From Methanobrevibacter sp. (lineage in GTDB: Archaea; Methanobacteriota; Methanobacteria; Methanobacteriales; Methanobacteriaceae), in assembly GCA_017646885.1 (NCBI GenBank), contig JAGCLR010000066.1:1-13737 (forward strand): DNA of 13,737 bases, in the 5' to 3' direction. Each line of letters starts with the position of its first letter. Position 1 is the first letter of the stretch. Below, in pieces: positions 10,878 through 13,737 of the stretch. Position numbers and translations under genes: made by a program. The notes beneath the pieces were generated by a model. The model was not told where the DNA came from. It worked only from the letters and a program-made list of their open reading frames with translations, and made no database searches.

Positions 10878-11906
10878 ATGATTAAAGAATTAAAAGAATT
10901 AAAGCATTGTAAGGCTTCTTGCCGCATAAATTATCTTTTAATTCCTGTTTCTAATTTTCCTATTAACAAGAAGGGCGCTGTCGCTTTTAACAAAATCTAT
11001 CTATGGTTGAAGAAACAAAGCCTTTATAAGCTTAAAAGGACTCGTTCAGGAGGTATTGAAAATGGCTCTCACATGAGAGTTCCTGCGTGGGATGTCAGAG
11101 CTAATAAATACTGTGTTGAAATTACCGCTATTTTAGAGGGCTTTGCGTGGCGCATACAGTTTAGGACAGAAACTCCTAAGAAATTAAGCGGAAGGACAGC
11201 CTTTACTAAGTTCAAAAGGCTTCTTCTAAAAGATGGTATAGACTTAGATCAATACGCAATAGATAATGGTCCTGAAGTCAAAAAAGAAATAGAGTCCTAT
11301 ATTGTAAAAGCGCACCATCAGTTTTATTTAGATAAAATTTTCAGTAATGCACATCATATAGACTTTCATAGCTCATTTACAGCAGGACTAGCTAATACAC
11401 ATCCTGAGTTTAGACCAACATTAGAAAAGCTTTTTAGAGACAGAGAAAAGGATGAAATGAACAAACACATTCTTAACTTCTCAATAGGCTTTATGCAGTC
11501 AATAAGTGGCTGTAATGCGCGTTGGGCTCATCTTTCTAAAGATGCAATTAAAGACAATAACGATAGAGTTAGAAATTTAGCCCAAGAAGTAGAAAACGCA
11601 GGAAGAAAAGTGTTAGTATTTAATACAGATGGCTTTTGGTATGATGGACCAATTTATCATGGCAAAGGCGAGGGCGAAGGCTTAGGACAATGGCACAACG
11701 ATCACATAAATTGTAAGTTTAGAATGTCCTCAGCAGGAGTCTATGAATTTATTGAAAAAGGCGAATATTTCCCTGTTGTTAGAGGCATCCCAAACGATAC
11801 AAAATTAAATTGGGAATGGGGAGACATCTATACAAAAAAGGCAGTTCCTGATATATTTACTTTCACAGAAGAAGAGGGGGTTAAGTTAAATGGCGAGAAG
11901 ATATAG
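10878..11906 (+). CDS. Highly reduced family B DNA polymerase (palm/thumb only)
   Basis: The protein has 342 residues against 572 for phi29 polymerase. Motif A is Asp162-Phe-His-Ser-Ser-Phe-Thr (phi29 Asp249-Val-Asn-Ser-Leu-Tyr-Pro). Motif B is Lys196-x3-Asn200-x3-Gly204 (phi29 Lys383-x3-Asn387-x3-Gly391). Motif C is Phe-Asn249-Thr-Asp251-Gly (phi29 Cys-Asp456-Thr-Asp458-Ser), keeping the metal-binding second Asp. Further matches are Leu-Gly-Gln-Trp-His-Asn (269-274) to phi29 Leu-Gly-Tyr-Trp-Ala-His, Tyr289 of the KxY motif (its Lys is Gly287), and Arg-Gly-Ile-Pro (302-305). Only 33 residues separate motifs A and B (134 in phi29), so TPR1 is missing; TPR2 also appears missing between motifs B and C. 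No exonuclease motifs are seen; residues 1-155 are unrecognised. AGGAG precedes the start. A catalytically inactive relative is possible but less likely. Confidence 0.72.
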   Translation: MIKELKELKHCKASCRINYLLIPVSNFPINKKGAVAFNKIYLWLKKQSLYKLKRTRSGGIENGSHMRVPAWDVRANKYCVEITAILEGFAWRIQFRTETPKKLSGRTAFTKFKRLLLKDGIDLDQYAIDNGPEVKKEIESYIVKAHHQFYLDKIFSNAHHIDFHSSFTAGLANTHPEFRPTLEKLFRDREKDEMNKHILNFSIGFMQSISGCNARWAHLSKDAIKDNNDRVRNLAQEVENAGRKVLVFNTDGFWYDGPIYHGKGEGEGLGQWHNDHINCKFRMSSAGVYEFIEKGEYFPVVRGIPNDTKLNWEWGDIYTKKAVPDIFTFTEEEGVKLNGEKI

Positions 11907-12555
11907 AAAAAGCAGAAGAGTTTCACAAAGACAATATCGTGCTCGTAAAGCCAAGTATGAACAATATAAGGCTAAATCGCTTGATCCTGTTTCATTTAGA
12001 GAGTGGAACGAGCCTTATCGACAAGCTCAATTTTTAAAGAAAGAATATAAAATTTATCTTGAAAGATTTAATAAGAGAAAAGCTTCCGCTAAATATGGTT
12101 TCAGATTAACTGAAGAAGGCGAAGAAACTCAGGCTTGGAATTACAGAGATTTTAAAGAACAATATCTTTTAACTAGAAACACCTTAAAAGAAGAGGTAGA
12201 AATGGGAGAAAGAGAAAAAGTTGGCTCTGTTGTTACTGAGATGATTAACGATCAGGCTTACGAATTATCTCGCGCCAAAGCTCGCGCTGTTGCTGAGTAT
12301 TTAAAAAGAGAAGAAAAGCAAATGCTTAAAGATAGAGGACTTTTCCTTAGGACTGAAATAAACGAAAAGGGAGAGCCTGTTGATATATACAAAGAGAGAA
12401 ACTTAGCGCTCTTAATTAGACAGGGGCAATTTGTAGAAGAAGAAGTCGGCTTATGGGATGAAATTAAAGACTATTATAAAGTCTTAACTAATCAGGGCTA
12501 TACAGCTAAAGAAGCCAAAGAACAAATAGGGCAGACTTACTTCGATAGTAAATAA
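11890..12555 (+). CDS. Putative terminal protein for protein-primed replication
   Basis: The protein has 221 residues, with GAGGGGG 9 bases before the ATG, and overlaps the polymerase gene by 17 bases. The N-terminus is extremely basic (Met-Ala-Arg-Arg-Tyr-Arg-Lys-Ser-Arg-Arg, 1-10) and helical with alternating Arg, Lys, Tyr and Gln to residue 65. A Lys-Tyr-Gly-Phe segment (68-71) is followed by charged helices (86-145), and the C-terminal part has Trp189, several Tyr and Ser220. The same layout, beginning Met-Ala-Arg and with a Lys-Tyr-Gly motif, is seen in phi29 terminal protein (266 residues, gene adjacent to the polymerase gene), which primes replication from a Ser hydroxyl and stays bound to the DNA ends. 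Evidence is composition, size and context; no priming residue can be named. Alternatives are another DNA-binding or scaffold-like protein. Confidence 0.55.
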   Translation: MARRYRKSRRVSQRQYRARKAKYEQYKAKSLDPVSFREWNEPYRQAQFLKKEYKIYLERFNKRKASAKYGFRLTEEGEETQAWNYRDFKEQYLLTRNTLKEEVEMGEREKVGSVVTEMINDQAYELSRAKARAVAEYLKREEKQMLKDRGLFLRTEINEKGEPVDIYKERNLALLIRQGQFVEEEVGLWDEIKDYYKVLTNQGYTAKEAKEQIGQTYFDSK

Positions 12556-12557
12556 TT

Positions 12558-13667
12558 ATGGCAAGACCAAATTTAGCAAAGAAATTAGAAAAGAAAAAAG
12601 CAAAGCTCAATTATGAGTGGTATAGCATCAGGTCGATGCTAGGCTATTCATGGGCGCTTTTTCTTATGTTGTTAGGTGGAAGAGAAGCAGGCAAGTCTTA
12701 CACAGTTACAGACTTCTTCTGCCGACAATGGCGAAAATATGAGAGACCTTTTTATTGGCTAAGGCTAACTGAGACCTCTCAAATGAAATTATTGAATAAC
12801 AACGCGGAGAAGCTCATAGATCCTGACATCAGGAGAAAATACAAGCTTGACCTTTTTGTGCGCGGAGATGGTGTTTATGAGGTCCTAGAGCGCGAAAAAG
12901 TCTATGATGCCGAAGGAAAATTTGTCAGATATGGCAAAATCTTAAAAAAGAAGCTCATGGCAAGAGTCCTAGCTCTTTCAACTTTCTATAATGATAAAGG
13001 CTCAGGGCTTTTTGATAAGGACTTTTTAGATGATCCAAATATGTATTACAACATTTGTTTAGATGAAATGAACAGAGAACAAAGCGAAAAGAGAAGCTTT
13101 GACATCCTTTATGCCTTTACTAATCAGCTTGAAAACCTCGTTAGAAGCACGAAAACGCGTTTAAGAGTCATTTGTATTGGCAACACCTTAGAAGAGGCTT
13201 CTGACATCCTTTGCGCGTTTAATTTCCTTCCTGAAGAGTTTGGGCGCTATAAGCTTAAAAAGAAAAGATGCGTTATTGACTACATCGAGCCTAGCGAAGC
13301 CTACAAAAACAGGCGCAGAGGCACGATAGCTGATATTTTGATGCCAACAGCCTCGACCTTTACAAACGAGATTAAAACGGATGAAAGCCTCGTTTTTAAG
13401 GGAAGATTAAATAAGCCTAGCGCGGTAATTAAATTCGCGCGCGGAAAGGAAAATTGGTTTACTGTTTGGGATAGTAAGTGCGTTGCTCAATACAACGGAG
13501 AAAAGGGCACAGTCATAGCGATGCGCCCATATCTCGATGAGCTATTCTCCGCTGAGCTTAGAGACTCAATGATTAAGATGTTTGATACTAGATCTTTCCT
13601 CTTCAGAAATCTCATAACCTTTAAAATGTTTCAGAAGAATTTAGAGATATTAAAACCTCGTAAGTAA
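12558..13667 (+). CDS. DNA packaging ATPase, phi29 gp16-like
   Basis: The protein has 369 residues (phi29 gp16 has 332). Walker A is Gly40-Gly-Arg-Glu-Ala-Gly-Lys46-Ser (phi29 Gly-Ala-Arg-Gly-Ile-Gly-Lys-Ser). Walker B is Tyr-Asn-Ile-Cys-Leu-Asp169-Glu170, followed by Met-Asn-Arg as gp16 has Phe-Asp-Glu-Phe. Further shared points: Tyr-Trp-Leu-Arg-Leu after Walker A (phi29 Ile-Tyr-Val-Arg-Arg), Arg-Val-Ile-Cys-Ile-Gly-Asn-Thr (203-210, phi29 Arg-Cys-Ile-Cys-Leu-Ser-Asn-Ala) and Phe-Asn-Phe-Leu-Pro (221-225). The basic N-terminal 20 residues are extra. The C-terminal half (about 230-369) corresponds to the nuclease-like/nucleic-acid-binding part. It pumps DNA into the prohead through the portal. 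It lies two bases after the preceding stop without a clear ribosome binding site of its own, so translation is probably coupled. In phi29 the gene lies with the late genes; here it is behind the replication genes. Confidence 0.88.
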   Translation: MARPNLAKKLEKKKAKLNYEWYSIRSMLGYSWALFLMLLGGREAGKSYTVTDFFCRQWRKYERPFYWLRLTETSQMKLLNNNAEKLIDPDIRRKYKLDLFVRGDGVYEVLEREKVYDAEGKFVRYGKILKKKLMARVLALSTFYNDKGSGLFDKDFLDDPNMYYNICLDEMNREQSEKRSFDILYAFTNQLENLVRSTKTRLRVICIGNTLEEASDILCAFNFLPEEFGRYKLKKKRCVIDYIEPSEAYKNRRRGTIADILMPTASTFTNEIKTDESLVFKGRLNKPSAVIKFARGKENWFTVWDSKCVAQYNGEKGTVIAMRPYLDELFSAELRDSMIKMFDTRSFLFRNLITFKMFQKNLEILKPRK

Positions 13668-13681
13668 TTCTCACTCCTTCC

Positions 13682-13705
13682 GCCTTCTTTTCCAGCGAAG
13701 AAGGC
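13682..13705. other. Perfect hairpin downstream of the packaging ATPase gene
   Basis: GCCTTCTT (13682-13689) and AAGAAGGC (13698-13705) form a perfect 8-bp stem with an 8-base loop, 14 bases after the ATPase stop codon. No T-run follows on either strand, so it is not a standard intrinsic terminator. It may slow exonucleases at the transcript end or belong to an RNA continuing past the window. Nothing else is recognisable from 13668 to the edge. Confidence 0.6.
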
Positions 13706-13737
13706 TCATCAAGAAAAGCAACCCTTAGAGATGGAAA

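Noticed and set aside
1..13737. Inverted terminal repeats expected for protein-primed linear DNA
   Set aside because: The first and last bases of the window are not reverse complements of each other; the true ends may lie outside the window.
1..13737. Alternative genetic code (TGA as Trp)
   Set aside because: All genes read well with the standard code, and Trp is encoded by TGG throughout.

Overview
The window looks like most of the genome of a very small, AT-rich, strictly lytic tailed phage (podovirus) of the phi29 type. The host is probably a low-GC Gram-positive bacterium: nearly every gene has a strong AGGAGG-like ribosome binding site, the promoters are sigma-A-like, and the standard code is used (all Trp are TGG). 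Host assignment is inference. I see no integrase, tRNA, insertion sequence or CRISPR array.

Layout. (1) 1-1746: a left non-coding arm, then a sigma-A promoter (199-227) driving six short forward early genes of unknown function (258-1712), ending at a rho-independent terminator (1721-1746). (2) 9372-1745, minus strand: the late morphogenesis operon in the order scaffold, major capsid, tail knob with pore loop, putative internal/ejection protein, portal, lower collar, holin, receptor-binding fibre. It ends at a minus-strand terminator (1646-1690) that overlaps the last forward early gene. (3) 9373-9631: a control region with the second early promoter, a possible weak late promoter and a strongly structured segment. 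(4) 9632-13667, plus strand: the replication and packaging operon: small basic protein, HTH regulator, ERF-family annealing protein, a very reduced family B DNA polymerase, a putative terminal protein, and the gp16-type packaging ATPase. About 70 bases with a perfect hairpin follow to the window edge.

Reverse-complemented, this is the phi29 map: leftward replication genes, rightward late genes, leftward small early genes. The main departures are the packaging ATPase sitting behind the replication genes, an ERF annealing protein where phi29 has its own ssDNA-binding protein, and a polymerase that appears to lack the exonuclease domain and both terminal-protein regions (TPR1, TPR2). No endolysin is recognisable.

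The most interesting points are: the minimal polymerase next to an ERF protein that carries an SSB-like acidic C-terminal tip and next to a TP-like basic protein; an almost identical 17-bp dyad overlapping the -35 box of both early promoters, which could be the operator of the phage's own 71-residue HTH protein; and a roughly 95-nt RNA fold in the divergent control region whose G-U pairs favour the plus strand (possible packaging RNA or late-leader element). All homology statements rest on motif reading and memory of phi29 proteins, not on database searches.
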